This document shows positions 35,301 through 48,039 of a stretch of 64,000 bases of DNA, in pieces; position 1 is the stretch's first letter, and each line of letters begins with the position of its first letter. Location: the NCBI GenBank assembly GCA_902729315.2, contig LR746266.1, positions 5,001 to 69,000 of the forward strand. Direction: 5' to 3'. Source of the DNA: Spirodela intermedia. Taxonomy: Eukaryota > Streptophyta > Magnoliopsida > Alismatales > Araceae. The notes beneath the pieces are model-generated. The model saw nothing but the letters and a program-made list of their open reading frames with translations, searched no databases and was not told the origin of the DNA. Position numbers and translations under genes: made by a program.

Positions 35301-36693
35301 TCTCAACTTCAATGGTAAATGATGCAAAAGGAAATCTTCAACAAGCAAGAAAAAAGAAAGTCGAAGCAAAAATGTTTGCTAGATGTACCAGAGATGATGA
35401 TCAGTGGAAGTAAATTTCCTTCATCTACAGTCGGTGAGATAGTTCTTTACGGCCACTGAAGAAGCCAAACATAAATGGACATCGATGTATCACCTATGCT
35501 AGTTGTGCTGTTCTAGTGAATGATGATACTTGGGAACATTTTCGTAGCTGGAGATGCCTTAGATAGTACGGAGAACCTATCTTTCATTTACACTGTCATG
35601 CATCCCGAAATACTATATGGAATGTATCAGAAAACAAGAATTCAAACTGAAATTGGGGTTTCCATCCATACTCACAAGACGCATGTATATAATTCATCAT
35701 ATGCTGATGACAATATGACGTTCTGCTATAATAGAAAATGAACAACTATGCAAGTACTGACAAGGAATTAAACTGTAAAAGGAGCACTGAGATGACTTTG
35801 TCTCTTCGGGGACAGTGGGCAGCGTAGTTAGATCTACATCTCGTCAAGCTAACTCAAAATTTAAGATGTTCGGGTGGTTTTATAAGACTTTTTTGCAGAC
35901 ACTTGTAACTTCTACTTGACCACCTGGGATTATCTATTAAAAAAAGTGCCAAAGTCAGCCTTCTCTATGACTTGGTTGACACTTCTCTCTTGTGCAGGAG
36001 GTAGTGCATATAGCCATGCTGAGCATACAGCTCTGCACTCCTACAAACCTAAGAGTTTCAGACGACCGATTATTCTAGCTCAATTTTGGAAAGAATGATA
36101 CGCTAGAAAAAAGAGCCCTGAAAGACCTGATCCAAAAAAATAAAATGGAAGTGAACAGAAAACTACACAATAACCAAAAATCAAGAATACACACCATAGA
36201 AGAGACAAAGTTCCATGAGCTAGTTTCCAACCTTGACAAGAAGTTTATCACTGGGACTTGAGCCAGCCATCCGTGAGGTAATGTTTTTTTCCAGTTCCTG
36301 TTGTTCACCCTCATTCTGGGAAGTATCTATTGGCCTGTACTGCATTCTCTGAAGGTTATTGCCAATGTTGTCACAAGGTAAGACCATATTTGGCCCAGTA
36401 TCCTCACCATGTCCTGCCAATTCAGAAACTAGGAGCCAATTCCATATTTTCCCATCATCAGTAATAGATAGCAAGCATTTCTTGGAACTCAATGTGGATT
36501 TTCGACGAAAATCCAAGGGTTTTTCATTAATCATGACGAGCTGTAAGGTATATTGAGAGAAAGGTAGCCAATATTTCGAATGGTAGATTCAGATTGGCAA
36601 AGGATTACAGCAAGGACACTAGGGGATGGAACTGGAGTCCTAATTGTAGGCACTAAATCTTCCCCTGTAGACAACACATGAACCTGTCCATCA
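32340..36693 (-). pseudogene. WDR11: WDR11-like WD40 gene, internal fragment
   Basis: Six exon-like blocks on the minus strand match, in order, the middle of plant WDR11-type WD40 proteins (vesicle tethering, autophagy-linked): 36,693-36,232 (DGQVHVLSTGEDLVPTIRTP; LSITDDGKIWNWLL), 35,277-35,190 (ISLIGQLHLLSSTVTTLAV), 35,078-34,897 (FVALGTQSGNINIVDV; VRGLRWL), about 33,967-33,850 (NRPFRVLQKPERAP), 32,973-32,907 (LILFRDAPVEVWMMTKNPIM) and 32,475 to about 32,340 (LTLPFIVMEWTVPGAPRP). Most keep GT-AG borders in phase. Decay is clear: a frame change near 36,535, an in-frame TGA at 35,206-35,208, another frame change in the fourth block, and a doubtful acceptor at 32,974. The N-terminal and C-terminal exons are absent. 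The identification rests on recalled family sequence. Confidence 0.75.
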
Positions 36694-37064
36694 CTGAAAA
36701 AAGGCACAATGAGCACGACCACTATGCACAGAATAATATACTATTTCACAAAGGTAGGATACTTGACTATTGATGAAGAACATGGTGCTGTGAAAGAAAA
36801 ATTGATAGTAAGAATAGATGATACCACACAAATTTGAATTTAATTTGAGCCAGTTGAAAAAAGTTTGCACATACTTTAATCATCTGGCCTACTAACGGAC
36901 GTTTGTAATCTCCCAGGACTGCTTATTGGCGGATAAAAAGAACATTTAATCAATTAAGATACCTAAAATATAAAATAGGTCAGTAGGACGAGTTCAAAGC
37001 CCCACAACAACAACGAAACCACAATCATCTCTCTGATAAGAGTCACTGACTCGAGAAAAGCTCA

Positions 37065-38429
37065 CTACAAGAGTACAAGCCCAAGATCTGATGGCTTCAA
37101 TGGGTGCTGGAGACGGTAGTTGTACAGGTAGTAGTGCAGCTGCCCATCTCCAGGACCAAACTTCAGCTCCTTCAAGAATTTCCCATTGTGCATCACATCA
37201 AGCGCATTGAATACATCATATTCCTTCTGCTTGGCCACAATGAGCGCATCGTTCATCAATTGGAGCAGGGGAGTTTTTGTAGCAACATTGTAATAAGAAT
37301 AGGCAGCCTTGAGTACTGAGTAGTTCTGGTTTGAGAGGATGGATGACGGCAGTGTATAGAAGCTGCAGAAGTCAGTAAGCTCATGTGTTTGAGGGCACTC
37401 AACAACATAGCTTTCCACGACATCCTCCCTTGGCAGGAGCCAGTGTTCCACATCGGCGTCATCAAAATCTGGGGCAACAACAAACTGAGCCAGGTAGCCT
37501 TGGAGCAAGCGTGTGACAGCAGGCACATCCCGGAGCTCCATCTTCCGAAACCCAGGCGTGATTACAGAATCCGGTAGCTTATATAGCTTAATGGTGCGGC
37601 TCATAGTCATTCGGGGCCCGAGACGAGAGAAACCCACCTCAATGAGCTTCTTCGGATTTAGAGAGCGATGCCAATACTGAGTGGTGGTGATCGGGGTGGG
37701 GAGGACGACGCCAGCAGTGTAAGCAGCCTGCCACATATTTTCCAGATGGACACGACGGGTGACCTCTTTAATCATGACGGGGGCAAGGCGTTTGGAGCGA
37801 AGCTTCTTATGGACGCAGAGGAAGTTGATCTCGGCCATCCCAACAACGTCGTTCCGGACGCGGATCCTTGCGGGGACGCCGGTTATGAACGCGACAAGCT
37901 TCTTAGACGACTTGACGCGCACGCCGATGTGCCAGGCCGTGAAGTAGGCAGGGGGGCGGAGGGCCCAACGGAGAAACTCACGGGAGTAGTTGAATCGGAA
38001 CATGTTCTCGTCGTCTTCGACATAGTTGGCAGTGAGGAGGTTGTAGACCTCGGTGGCGACTGCGTCGTCGGAGATGTCGCAGGTTGACCAATCGTAGGAG
38101 GCCGGGAGGGTGTAAGGATCCGGCTTGACGTCGGAGAGCGGGATTGGGGGTTCAATGGGGCCCTCCGTCACAGTAGGATCGCCGAGATCCCTGAACTGCC
38201 CCACGGGCTGCGTCTCCCAGAAGCGGTGACGCTTGCTGAGGGCCAGAGAATCCTGAAACTTCCTATCCAGGGCGTCGATACTTGAAGACGATGAGGATGC
38301 CGGTGTGACCGAGGAGGATGACGTCGGAACCAGACCCGAGGCCGCAAGATCTTCTGTCGAAGGCGCCGGATCAGCCTGATTGGAGATCTGGTTCTCGACG
38401 TGGTTGGCATCCTCCTCGCCCGTGGCCAT
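37065..38429 (-). CDS. NMT1: Glycylpeptide N-tetradecanoyltransferase (N-myristoyltransferase)
   Basis: The enzyme transfers myristate from myristoyl-CoA to the N-terminal glycine of proteins, during or soon after translation, on cytosolic ribosomes. The single-exon frame of 454 residues fits plant NMTs (about 430-450). A Ser-rich, low-complexity N-terminus (residues 34-50) precedes the conserved KRHRFWETQPVGQF (65-79). Both family signatures are present: EINFLCVHK (200-208), which forms the myristoyl-CoA site and oxyanion hole, and KFGPGDG (423-429). The protein ends in LGLVLL, and the C-terminal carboxylate acts as the catalytic base in this family. The ATG at 38,429 sits in a good context, and no other upstream in-frame start is needed. 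A 33-bp direct duplication lies in the leader. It appears intact, and the plus-strand frames across it are shadows. Confidence 0.96.
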   Translation of the reverse strand: MATGEEDANHVENQISNQADPAPSTEDLAASGLVPTSSSSVTPASSSSSSIDALDRKFQDSLALSKRHRFWETQPVGQFRDLGDPTVTEGPIEPPIPLSDVKPDPYTLPASYDWSTCDISDDAVATEVYNLLTANYVEDDENMFRFNYSREFLRWALRPPAYFTAWHIGVRVKSSKKLVAFITGVPARIRVRNDVVGMAEINFLCVHKKLRSKRLAPVMIKEVTRRVHLENMWQAAYTAGVVLPTPITTTQYWHRSLNPKKLIEVGFSRLGPRMTMSRTIKLYKLPDSVITPGFRKMELRDVPAVTRLLQGYLAQFVVAPDFDDADVEHWLLPREDVVESYVVECPQTHELTDFCSFYTLPSSILSNQNYSVLKAAYSYYNVATKTPLLQLMNDALIVAKQKEYDVFNALDVMHNGKFLKELKFGPGDGQLHYYLYNYRLQHPLKPSDLGLVLL

Positions 38430-38465
38430 GGTTACAAACGAGTCCGTCTCCGGGAAAGAGATCTA

Positions 38466-38533
38466 GGGCTAAAATTCGGCGGCGGTGCGAAGAGGAAAGG
38501 GCTAAAATTCGACGACGGTGCGAAGACAACGTG
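38466..38533. repeat. 33-bp tandem duplication in the NMT leader
   Basis: GGGCTAAAATTCGGCGGCGG at 38,466 recurs as GGGCTAAAATTCGACGACGG at 38,499, each followed by TGCGAAGA. It lies about 40-100 bp upstream of the NMT start codon. Confidence 0.85.
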
Positions 38534-38879
38534 GCGGGGAAATGGGCTGGAAATGAAAATATTGGACTGTGGCTACCTGGACGGCCCGACCGGCTTGCTC
38601 ATTCATATCCACTGCCCGTCCCAGACGCAGACCACATCGCCGTCGACGCGGGAATAAACACGGTCTCTCTTCTCCCCGTCTTCTCTCTTTCGTTGCTTCA
38701 ATCGATGGATTTTTCCTGATTTTCCTGCATTTTCCTGAATTTTTCCGAGAGATTCCCGTCTTTTCGAGCGTTCCGAGGTTTTCGGGGCGTTTCTCGCCGT
38801 TTTCCGTAGGGTCAACGGTCAACTCTTCGGACCGGCGCTCAGCTTTAGTCCCACATTGGTTGGACAATTTCGCGAATAG

Positions 38880-39275
38880 ATAGTTGGGAGTCCACTCCGG
38901 CCACGGGTCCCGCTCTTATTTTCTTACTTAATTTTATTATTTTTTATTGTTATCCTAATAAACTCGCGAAAACTCCGAAAAAAATCTTTAAAATGCATAA
39001 ATATTCCTTAAAATTCAGAAAAAAAATCCCAAATTTTAATTGAATTTATAAAACGTCTCAGATCATCCCGGAATTATAAATATTTAAATTTCTTGTTTAA
39101 CATCATAACTCACGATCATATTTAGATTTGTATTTTCAAATAAATATTAATAAATAAATATAAATACCAAAAATCTGAAAAATATATCAATGTAATATTT
39201 TTAAAAAGTAAAACGTAAATACAGATAGAAATTGACATCTTAGTAACATAATGCAGAGAATTATCAGATAGTAAA
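38880..39275. repeat. Dispersed repeat R1, copy 2
   Basis: It matches 1,866-2,205 over about 340 bp in direct orientation, ending AAATTGACATCTTA...AGAATTATCA. Upstream of the match, TTAGTCCCACATTGG at 38,845 is a phrase typical of LTR termini, so this may be a solo LTR or LTR fragment in the upstream region of NMT. Confidence 0.6.
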
Positions 39276-40700
39276 TACAAAATAACGAACTAGTGATTGT
39301 TTATTATTTATCGAAGCTCAATAGTAGTGACATGTTGTTTTTACAAGAAAAGAAATCTTTCCGCCATATCTAATGTTCCTGATGAGCTGGTGACATAGCC
39401 TTTGTAAAGAAGATGAGGCATTGTTCTTTAGTGGATGTGAAGATGCTGCTTTAGCATGGGAGCATTTAGGTTCTTGTGTTTATCCATCAGTCAGCATAGA
39501 GATACTATTTAGGAGTTAATCGCTGGATTTTTATTCTATCTACAGCAGGATATTTGTCCTCTTTTAAGCTTCGTTTAGTAGGAATTCAAAAAAAAATAGT
39601 TGGTTCTCAGTTGGCTGATAAGCCTCTTAACCAGAGTGAACAGTGGTCATTGGTTACAAAGATATAGTTCTTTGTGTTTATGACTTTATCGAGGGAGCAT
39701 TTTTATCTAGTCATTTTTTTATGAAAAAATGCAAACACATGATCACAATAACAATAGAAACTCAATTTTCAAATATTAATGAAAACAAATAGAAGAGAAA
39801 TCATTAAACTATCAAAAAAATTGATAAGAACAAAACTTCTATCAAACACTTCTAATCCACGTCTCAATGCTTTGAAAATGACTCATACATTAGAGAGTCA
39901 ACAATGGACTTTTCTCAATGCCCTTTTGTAAAGATTTCACCTATAATAGAAGAGAGGGAAGTTATTAAGAAGATGAATAAATTTGATGGAAAGAAAAAAT
40001 AAACTCAAGAAAGAAATAGTCGTCTATTGTACTCAAAAAAGAGAAAATACATACCTTAATTATAGAAAACAAAAAAAGATAACTGCTCCCCTCACACGCC
40101 TCTAAGGGTTAAGACAGGAGAACTTCTCTTGCACGACTCCCGAACGGGTCAGCTGTGATGGATTGACACTGCCAACAAAATGCACCCGCGCTATTGGCTG
40201 GTCTTCCCGTGCCCTTGGAGGCCGATTTGTTTTCCTTCAACCAGCCCCCGGGACGACGGCACGAGTACATGTGTTCCCTCCCCAATGAGACTGGAGGAGA
40301 CGACGCCGCTCACCCCGCAGATCCGCAAGTGGTTTGTCCATGTCGCAATGACCCAGGGGTTTCAACGCGCCACACAGTTGGATCTGCCAGGGTCGTAAGA
40401 GTATGAAATGTGGGAAAGGATGATAATGAAATGGAGGGAAAGCTAGTAAGAGGTGGCGACCGACGACCTCCTCGTTCTTCCGGGCCCATCGCGGTGACCG
40501 GTGGTTACGCCCACCCCATCGAGGCCGACCCATAAACGTTCGTTTCAAGCTCAATGGACTGATCGTGGAATACGTAGCGACTCCACGACCCACCATCTGA
40601 TCCGGTCGATGCACTAAGATAGTTGTCACTAGCATAATAAAATGTCGGCCCAATACCGTCTATGAAGGAAGGCTTTCAGCCTTCTCGGGGTGGAGCGCAC
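39276..40700. other. Gene-free sequence
   Basis: AT-rich to 40,080, then GC-richer. The frames at 40,180-40,653 have no recognisable motif. They may be the leader of the gypsy remnant that follows. Confidence 0.4.
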
Positions 40701-40779
40701 ACACTCACTGTGAGTCAGTCAATCTAAGGAAAAGATCAAGGAGAAGTGAGGCGAAATTTCGTCCTACTCAAAGTCAGGA

Positions 40780-41060
40780 CAATGTCGGAGATCCAGGAAA
40801 ACCAAGCAGTTTTATCCGTTTCCTACAGAATATCATCATCATCTAGTCCAGCCTCCCTACACGGAGACTCGGCAACAAAACGAGGAGGGCTACAGATGCC
40901 CATCTTTAATGGAGAGGACCCACCCCGAAGGATGCGTTTTTCTAGTAGAATTATTCTTCTCCATATTCCAGCTCACTGTGGCTGGGAAGCTTATGACAAA
41001 CGAGATTGAGTCTCGAAGGAAAATCCTTTTGCATAGTTTAAATGGACTTTCTGAAATAGA
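40780..41060 (+). pseudogene. Ty3/gypsy gag fragment
   Basis: One plus frame reads RGGLQMPIFNGEDP and, after a one-base frame change, another reads VFLVELFFSIFQLTVAGKLM. Together these follow the start of the retrotransposon gag domain of plant gypsy elements (LEMPIFNGEDP-GWVFR-E-FF...L...EKL). It is truncated on both sides and non-coding. Confidence 0.6.
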
Positions 41061-42610
41061 GAGGATTTAAGACATCAATTGTTTGATTTAATACTTCCAA
41101 CTTGTTTATACCAAACAGGGTCATTTTGTCAAAAATAAAAAAATAAATAAAGGAAATTAAATAACGGCCTCTGGTATAGTATTCAGATTGCCGCCCTATT
41201 CCACCGGAAAACAAGAATCTGAAATAATCAAACAAGACTGAAAATAGGAGGGAGAGTATGAGAATAAGTTGCTGGACGGAGAGGAGAAATATACCTCTAA
41301 ATCGCAAGAGTTTTTCGTGCCAATTCGTACTCTACCGAAAAAAAGAATTCGAAACAGGTTTTAACCCTCTCTTTACACATGAGACAGTTACACATTTGCC
41401 CCTTTCTATGGCCTAAAATTGTCCCAACAGAAGAGACCACACTCTTCTTGCGTTATGGGCCTGTTCTAAGCCCAGCATTATTGAGATATTAGCCCATATC
41501 TCAACAAAAACGAAAATTGGAAAACAGACCAAGGGATTTGAGAACGTCAAAAGAGCTGCATGAAATGATAATAACGTGGAATAATTAGGAAAGGATATAG
41601 AGTTCGGGGAAGGAAAGGAAGAAAATGTCGGAAATGAAAGACAGATGAAGAACTCTTCCCGTCTGTCGCCTGAGGAGAAAGAGATAAAGTCAGAACGAGA
41701 GAAAGTCACCAAAACTAACTAATAACTCATAAACTAAACATCTAAAATGTTGAAGAAGAGGTAGAGAATGATTTCCTATTTGTGACACTGGAAAAGAAGG
41801 AGAGAGAAGAGAGGAACGCCAAGAGAAAGAGAACTCCGGAGAGAGAAGGGAGAAGAGAAAGAGAAAGATCGTTCCAAGAGAAGAAGTGTATGAAATATTT
41901 AAATAAACAGTTGGCGGCTATCCTATAGCCAAGTGTTCTTTTTTATCGTGAATATTAACAAAATAATTAATCACTAAAATTATGATAAAAAAGTCTTATT
42001 TGTATATTATTTATCCATGAATTAGTGACAATGATAGACACTTTTATCTTACTTTTCACTTTAAAATATCATGTTATCAGTAGCTCATCGTTTAGACTTG
42101 CCGTAGTAAGTATCCGCCCCGTGTTTCACGCGTCATAACTTAAACAAGTAATCATAACCACATTTTCAGTTGAATCTGGTCCATTGATTTTAGATGAGAA
42201 TCTCACTTGGACGGTCACTTTTGGAAGTCTATTGTCATTCTTCTCCCGTCCCATCTCCCCCGCTCTTGTCGGCCTTGAGGCCCCTTCTCTCCTATCGTAC
42301 GTGTCCTATTTTTTCTCTGTTTTTTCTGAAGTAAACAGAGTACATTCCTACGAGTCTAATATCGGCGAAATCCCCCGTTACAGCACGGCCAATTCCCCCT
42401 CAGATTGTGGGCTTCTAGCAATGTTCCGCAGGCAACTGGCATCGTCTGAAGCGGCGTCGAGGAGGGGAACGAGGTGCTGGTATGGACATCGGAGTCGGAT
42501 GGTGGAGGGAAACGAAACGGCCTTCGGAGTCGGGGGCGATGAGGCCCCCTGAGAATGCGGGTTGAGTTAAGCTGATCGGCAACGTGGCAGGACAAGTGAT
42601 CCGCCATAGC
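41061..42610. other. Upstream region of the Yippee-like gene
   Basis: No gene was recognised. A purine-rich stretch (AGAGAGAAG...) lies at 41,790-41,880. The 122-codon plus frame at 42,184-42,552 has no motif and lies directly before the core promoter. Confidence 0.4.
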
Positions 42611-42613
42611 CAG

Positions 42614-42624
42614 TTATATAAAAG
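42614..42624 (+). promoter_or_regulatory. TATA box of the Yippee-like gene
   Basis: TTATATAAAAG is a canonical plant TATA box, followed by a CT-rich leader (TCTCTCTCATTCACACTCC) typical of plant start-site regions. It lies about 255 bp before the ATG at 42,872. Confidence 0.6.
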
Positions 42625-42871
42625 AATGAAATTTTTATAAGTATATTTTCTCTCTCATTCACACTCCCCTCATCCCCTCTCTGTCTCTCAGTCTCTCAGT
42701 CTCTCCCCTATTCACAGTCCGACAGCTTCTGTGACGATTAGGTGTAATCCGGAGACTCTGTCCCTCTTTACTTCTTCGTTAGAGAAGGGGGAGGAAAGAG
42801 AGGGGCAGGGATTCGACAAAGGTTTGCGGCCCGTTGGTTTGTTTCTCTCCTGGCTGCCTTCCGGACAGGAG

Positions 42872-45800
42872 ATGGGTAGACTCTTCTTGGTGCGCTTGGA
42901 CGGCAAGATTTATAGTTGCAAGCACTGCGAGACTCACCTCGCTCTTTGCGAGGATATCATCTCGAAGGTTCGGCATTAGGCACAGTAGTGTACTCATTTT
43001 TCTCTCACTCCCTCGTGTAAGCCCGTTCATCCTCGAACCTCTTGTAGGTCCTATACCTCTTACATTTACTTTCACTCTGTTCTTCCTTGTTTCAAGTTCC
43101 GTTTTTTATCTCATCTTATAATAGTTGGGATGAGGAAAATTAATATGTTCCACCCCATGGTAGAGTAGCACTCGGAATTTGATTTTGTGTCCGCTACTTA
43201 TGCTTTCATCTGGTACATGCAGTTATGGATCTGTTCGATGTTACAACAATCTTTGTAAATGACTCTCAGGATGATCCCTAGTTTTACTTCGACATGTGGA
43301 GAATTGTCCGGGCATTGTCTCTAGTGTGGCTTTGGGTATAACAGAAATGAGGCTGAAGGCATCAATTATATTCTGCTATTGCATAGAACAGTCAATGCAA
43401 AACGCACGGTCTCCTAACCTTTTCATTTTTTTATACAAATGCAATCGTGTCTTTCTTTTGAGCTCAGATTTTAGCGAGCTATACTTGATATCTTTGAGAA
43501 ATATCATCTTGAACTGGGACATGAAGCTTAAACCCAGTTGCTCAGTTTCTGTGAATCATCTGTAAGGAACGCGTCATTCTCTTAGACATGGTTGAGTTGC
43601 CAAACGCCTAATGCGGGGCTCTCCTGCAGGGATGCTCACATGACTTCATCTCTTTTGACTTAACATGTAGTTCTTTTCTAACTGTGGTAGGTGCTTCACA
43701 CTTTCTATCACTTATTTGCTCTTTCATGGCAGTGCTTACATATACATCACTCGCTCCCTAATCTTCTTTACCAAATGTAAAATGCATTGTCTCTTTCTTA
43801 CTTACTTCCCAAAAATTACTTGTCTCTCCCAAAGTGTCTTTTGCGTAATCTTGTAATGCATTAATGCCTCATGCATTGTAACAAATGAATCAACTGCCTT
43901 ATGTGGCCAGAATAAAATCATTAACGGAGTGAAATCTGCGTATGTAGGAAAAAGGTTATGGCGGATGTTGTTTCCCCTCTTGAATGGTTTCATTTTCCTT
44001 GATTTTTTTTTCACGAAAAAATATTATTTTTTTACTTTTTGGCACCGCAGCAGTGGGATACACATCTTTGGCCTTAATGCCAGCCCCTTTATCTTTCAGA
44101 ATGGGTGATCGGCATTGGCAACAAATATGGTAGTATTTGTGGCCAGGAGATGACAACCTTTTTTTCTCTACTTTGTGAGCAGAGTTTCTTCTTAGTCCTT
44201 GAATGTTTGATGCCACATTTACTTTTAGCTTAAATTTTAAATCTGGCTGTACCATATGAATGTCTTCAATGTTTCATATGTTGCAATTGCTGTTTAGGTA
44301 ATAGCTAGGTAAGAGGTTTCTAATTCTTTCAATAGCTGAAACGAATGACTATCTCATTGTCCACCGGTTTCTTTTGATGTCATTTCCCCTTGTAGTTGTC
44401 TTATATTAGCCCATCATCGTGGTGGGTTTCACTTTCTTAGCTACCCGCAGAACAATAATGTTTTGTAGCAACTATCCGGTATCAGATCCTCTAAGGAAAA
44501 AGATCTTCAAATACACTATCGGCAGATAAAATCTCTTAATACGTGGCAGAGTCCTATCTGAAACTACAGTAAACACAGTCATCCTTTAATCAAAGAAGGC
44601 CTGATCTCTGAGTGGGAGCAGCACACGCCACATCTTATGAATTTTGAAAAATATGAGCGTTGGGATAGATAATGTCTCGTTCTCCTCTTGTGCTGCCAGG
44701 TGACGCCTTTGTTTGTTACACTCTCTCTAGAAATCACTCGTTTTCCAATTCATAATTTTCAGGTGCTGTGGCATGTTACTTGCAGCTGTCTGTCATGAGC
44801 TGTTCGGATATTTGTGTATTTTTGAAAGTATCCTGCATTATACTGAATATATATTGAGTTCATAAATTCGTAAAGTAAGGTTGGTGCTCAATATCTTAAA
44901 AGTTAAATTAATTTGAAGACGTAAGTTGTTGAAATTAAGTTGGATGTTGGATACAGCATGATCCCATTGGTGTACAATAAAATTATTTTCTTATATAATT
45001 TCCAAATATCGGAGTTCAAATAGCTTTGTAATGTGGTATGGTGTAGACATTATAACTGTCTTCTCTGTTTTCTATTTCTCTGTGCAGTCTTTTAATTGCA
45101 GGCATGGAAAGGCTTATCTCTTCAATAAGGTGTAAGATTCCCCACGCTTTTTGTATTCTTGATTGTTACAGAACTAGGCTCAAATTTTAAACCTTGGTCT
45201 AGTAGTTTTTTGAAAGAGTTTCATCTTGCTGAAAGATGTATCTAGTGCTCATATTCTTCCCCCGGGGTGCTCAATTAGTTCCATTATTTATAGCCACGTA
45301 AAAGTTATCCTTCCTTTGTGATAAAAATTGATTTACTATCAGCAAGCTTGTCTTTCCGCAACATTTCTTTGATTTATATTATGTTTCTTTCTGTGGAATA
45401 ATGCATGGGAAATACAGAGTTTTTTCACAGGTTCTATATGTGTAAGCGTGTTTCCCAGTGTCATTAAATTTCCATACTTCATATAATAGTCGCCTATGTT
45501 AAATTTTCAGAAGAATAAATCAAGAAGTATCCAATATCACATACCTGTGGCTCTCTGCACAAGTTCTGTATATACAAATTTTGCAAAAATCTTAGACGAC
45601 AGGTTTTTCCCCTTTTTGTAATTGAATTGGTCCCCCAAAACCGTTAAAACATAAACTATTTATTAGTTGAAACCTTTTGTTATCACCATGAAAGAAACAG
45701 ATTTATTTTTCACCATGAAAATAGTTGGCGAGCCTATTGAGATCACCAATCTTCCATCTTGTAATGAAAAAACGTAGCTTTAGTTCTGTCTTTTGTATAT

Positions 45801-48039
45801 CCTCTTACCATTTCATAGTTTCCTATTCATCATAATTGAAACACCCCATCATATCAATATGGGTTTGATTTAGGTATACCTTTTGTCTTGCAACCGCTCT
45901 GGCACAGACTGTTTATTTGCTTCCAACGACTCACATGTTATCTTGTTGAAAGTTGAGGGAGCAATACCTTTTCACAGTAGATTGTTTTGTACGGTATCTA
46001 TGGGGTATTTCAAGATGGTAAAATGCTGAGGAAAAACAACATACAATAGAAAAAATCAAAGCTACTACAAGCTCCAGATTCGTATTATTTGATTCTAAAT
46101 TGTAAAAAAAAAGTCAAAGGGGAAAATAAAGGAATTCTGAACAACATGCAAAAAAAAATAAAAGCACGCCCACATCGAATCCCAAATAAATATGGCACAT
46201 AGTTGGGGTATCATAATTGACAATACGGTATGGGAATTACTTACAATAATATTCTGTCTTATGTACGTGCTTCATCAAAAAATTATGAAGTTCCATTGTA
46301 AGATGAATTGTTGATAAAGAGGGAACTACATGTAGTGCTGTTTTTTGGGTTGCTAGCCATGAGACCAACTTGTATGGCACACAAGATTTTTACGTCAAAA
46401 AATTCCCCTGAAGAGCTGGATCCACTGTGTCCTTAACACATTTTCTTCGTCAGAATTCTGTATGTCGATTCGTATCATCCCCATGTCGTCTTAGGCATTT
46501 CTCACATTTTAAGTCCTTTTGCCTTTGAAGTAATCTTCTCGTATAGCCTCTAGCCTTTCTTGATTTGGTCCAATTCGTCACCTAGCCTATAGAGAAGCTA
46601 TGCCACTTTATGCAGTTCTGAATTGATGGTGCTCCAGTATGCCTCAGCAGATGTTGGCCCTTTTTTAATTAAATTGTGCTTTTTTTTGTTGTTTGTTCAA
46701 GTTCTCTTGCTGTTAGACGGTATTGGAACTGAAATTGTAGGTTGAAGTCAGCTTATCTTGCTGTGTCAATAAATGGCTATAAGTTTCTTAAAATCTCTGC
46801 CGAGAATAGAGAAGCAAAGACTGGTGTTCCTTCTCACTTTCTTCTCTTGCTGCCATTTGTTTTCTCCCTTTCATTTTTTCTCTTTCCCTTTTTCTAGTAT
46901 CATTATTTAATGTTCCATGAGAAACTGTCTCGAAATGATTAGAAATTCAATTCATCTTCACATGTACGCATAACCAACCGTATGGTTGTTAATTATGTTA
47001 TCCAAAGTCTAGCACGTTCATCAATATCTACTGGTATTAGAACCATTTATACCACCGATAAAATCAGATGCCACAGAATCTTTTTCGTCAGTATTCCAGA
47101 GAATAAACTGTTCATCAATAATCTTTTTCGTCAGCATTCCAAAGTCTTAGATACGTGCATGTGTTGGCTGTGTTTGATGATTCTGTTTACCGTGAAATTT
47201 GTACCTTAGTCATGTTGAAAAGTATAATGTCTGTAATTTTGGGTGAACTATTTTGCCACTGTCAAACATGTCTAGAAGGACTCCCCCCCCCTAAATGGCA
47301 ATGCTAGTAATTACCAGAGGATTGAGAAGTGTACCCTCTTGGGTGTATTTCCATTTCAATATGTTTGACGACATTCAACTTTCAATGTCGGGCAGTGTGA
47401 ATGTGTGGATCGGCCTGAAGGAGGAACGGTTGATGATGACGGGGATGCACACTGTTTCCGACTTATTTTGTGCGGGCTGTGGCTCCCTTTTGGGTTGGAA
47501 ATATGTATGCACTTTTGACCACAGTTTTGTTTATTGAGCCAACCCCTCTTGTGAGTGTTTGACGTTTGCACTATTTTTCAGGAGGTTGCTCATGAGAAGA
47601 GCCAGAAGTACAAGGAGGGGAAATTCATCATTGAGAGGTGCCCAGAGCTTTCCTCCCTAATTCACCTTTTCTTTCATACGGAAGTAGACGTGCAAAACTT
47701 CTACCCTGCTGTTGTGTGGCGTGTTCCTGTCATCAGGGGCGCTCATCTATGGAATAGACCAGTAAGCCGGGGACTTGGTGTGGTCAACCCTGGTTACCCC
47801 CGTGTTTGACACCGGGGCACAAGCCAGGATTGTCCACATCCTCCAAGGACGCAGGATCTCTAAAAAAGGGGTTTTATTTCGTTTGTCTGGCTGTTGTTAA
47901 CAGTTTAACAAGCAGCGGTTGTGACGATTTCCTCCTTTATGGTCTTGGAAGCAGGTTTAAAATGTTAATCCCGGACGGCACAGGCTACTGGGTGAACCAG
48001 GACTCTCGGATTGGTGGAAGTGACGCAGAGGATGCGTGA
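42872..48039 (+). CDS. Yippee-like zinc-binding protein, five exons
   Basis: Exons are 42,872-42,967, 45,088-45,131, 47,396-47,504, 47,582-47,637 and 47,955-48,039. All introns are GT-AG, and the phases close to 129 residues plus TGA, the usual family length. The protein starts [19 protein letters not shown]. It has two CxxC pairs (Cys16/19 and Cys72/75) separated by 52 residues, the zinc-binding signature of Yippee/YPEL proteins. Conserved blocks include [54 protein letters not shown] and GYWVNQD. The fold is a single beta-rich domain related to Mis18 and the cereblon thalidomide-binding domain. Cellular roles in plants are poorly known. The first two introns are about 2.1 and 2.3 kb; the last two are 77 and 317 bp. 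Confidence 0.95.

Noticed and set aside
37668-38087. 139-codon plus-strand frame
   Set aside because: It lies wholly antisense to the conserved NMT coding sequence.
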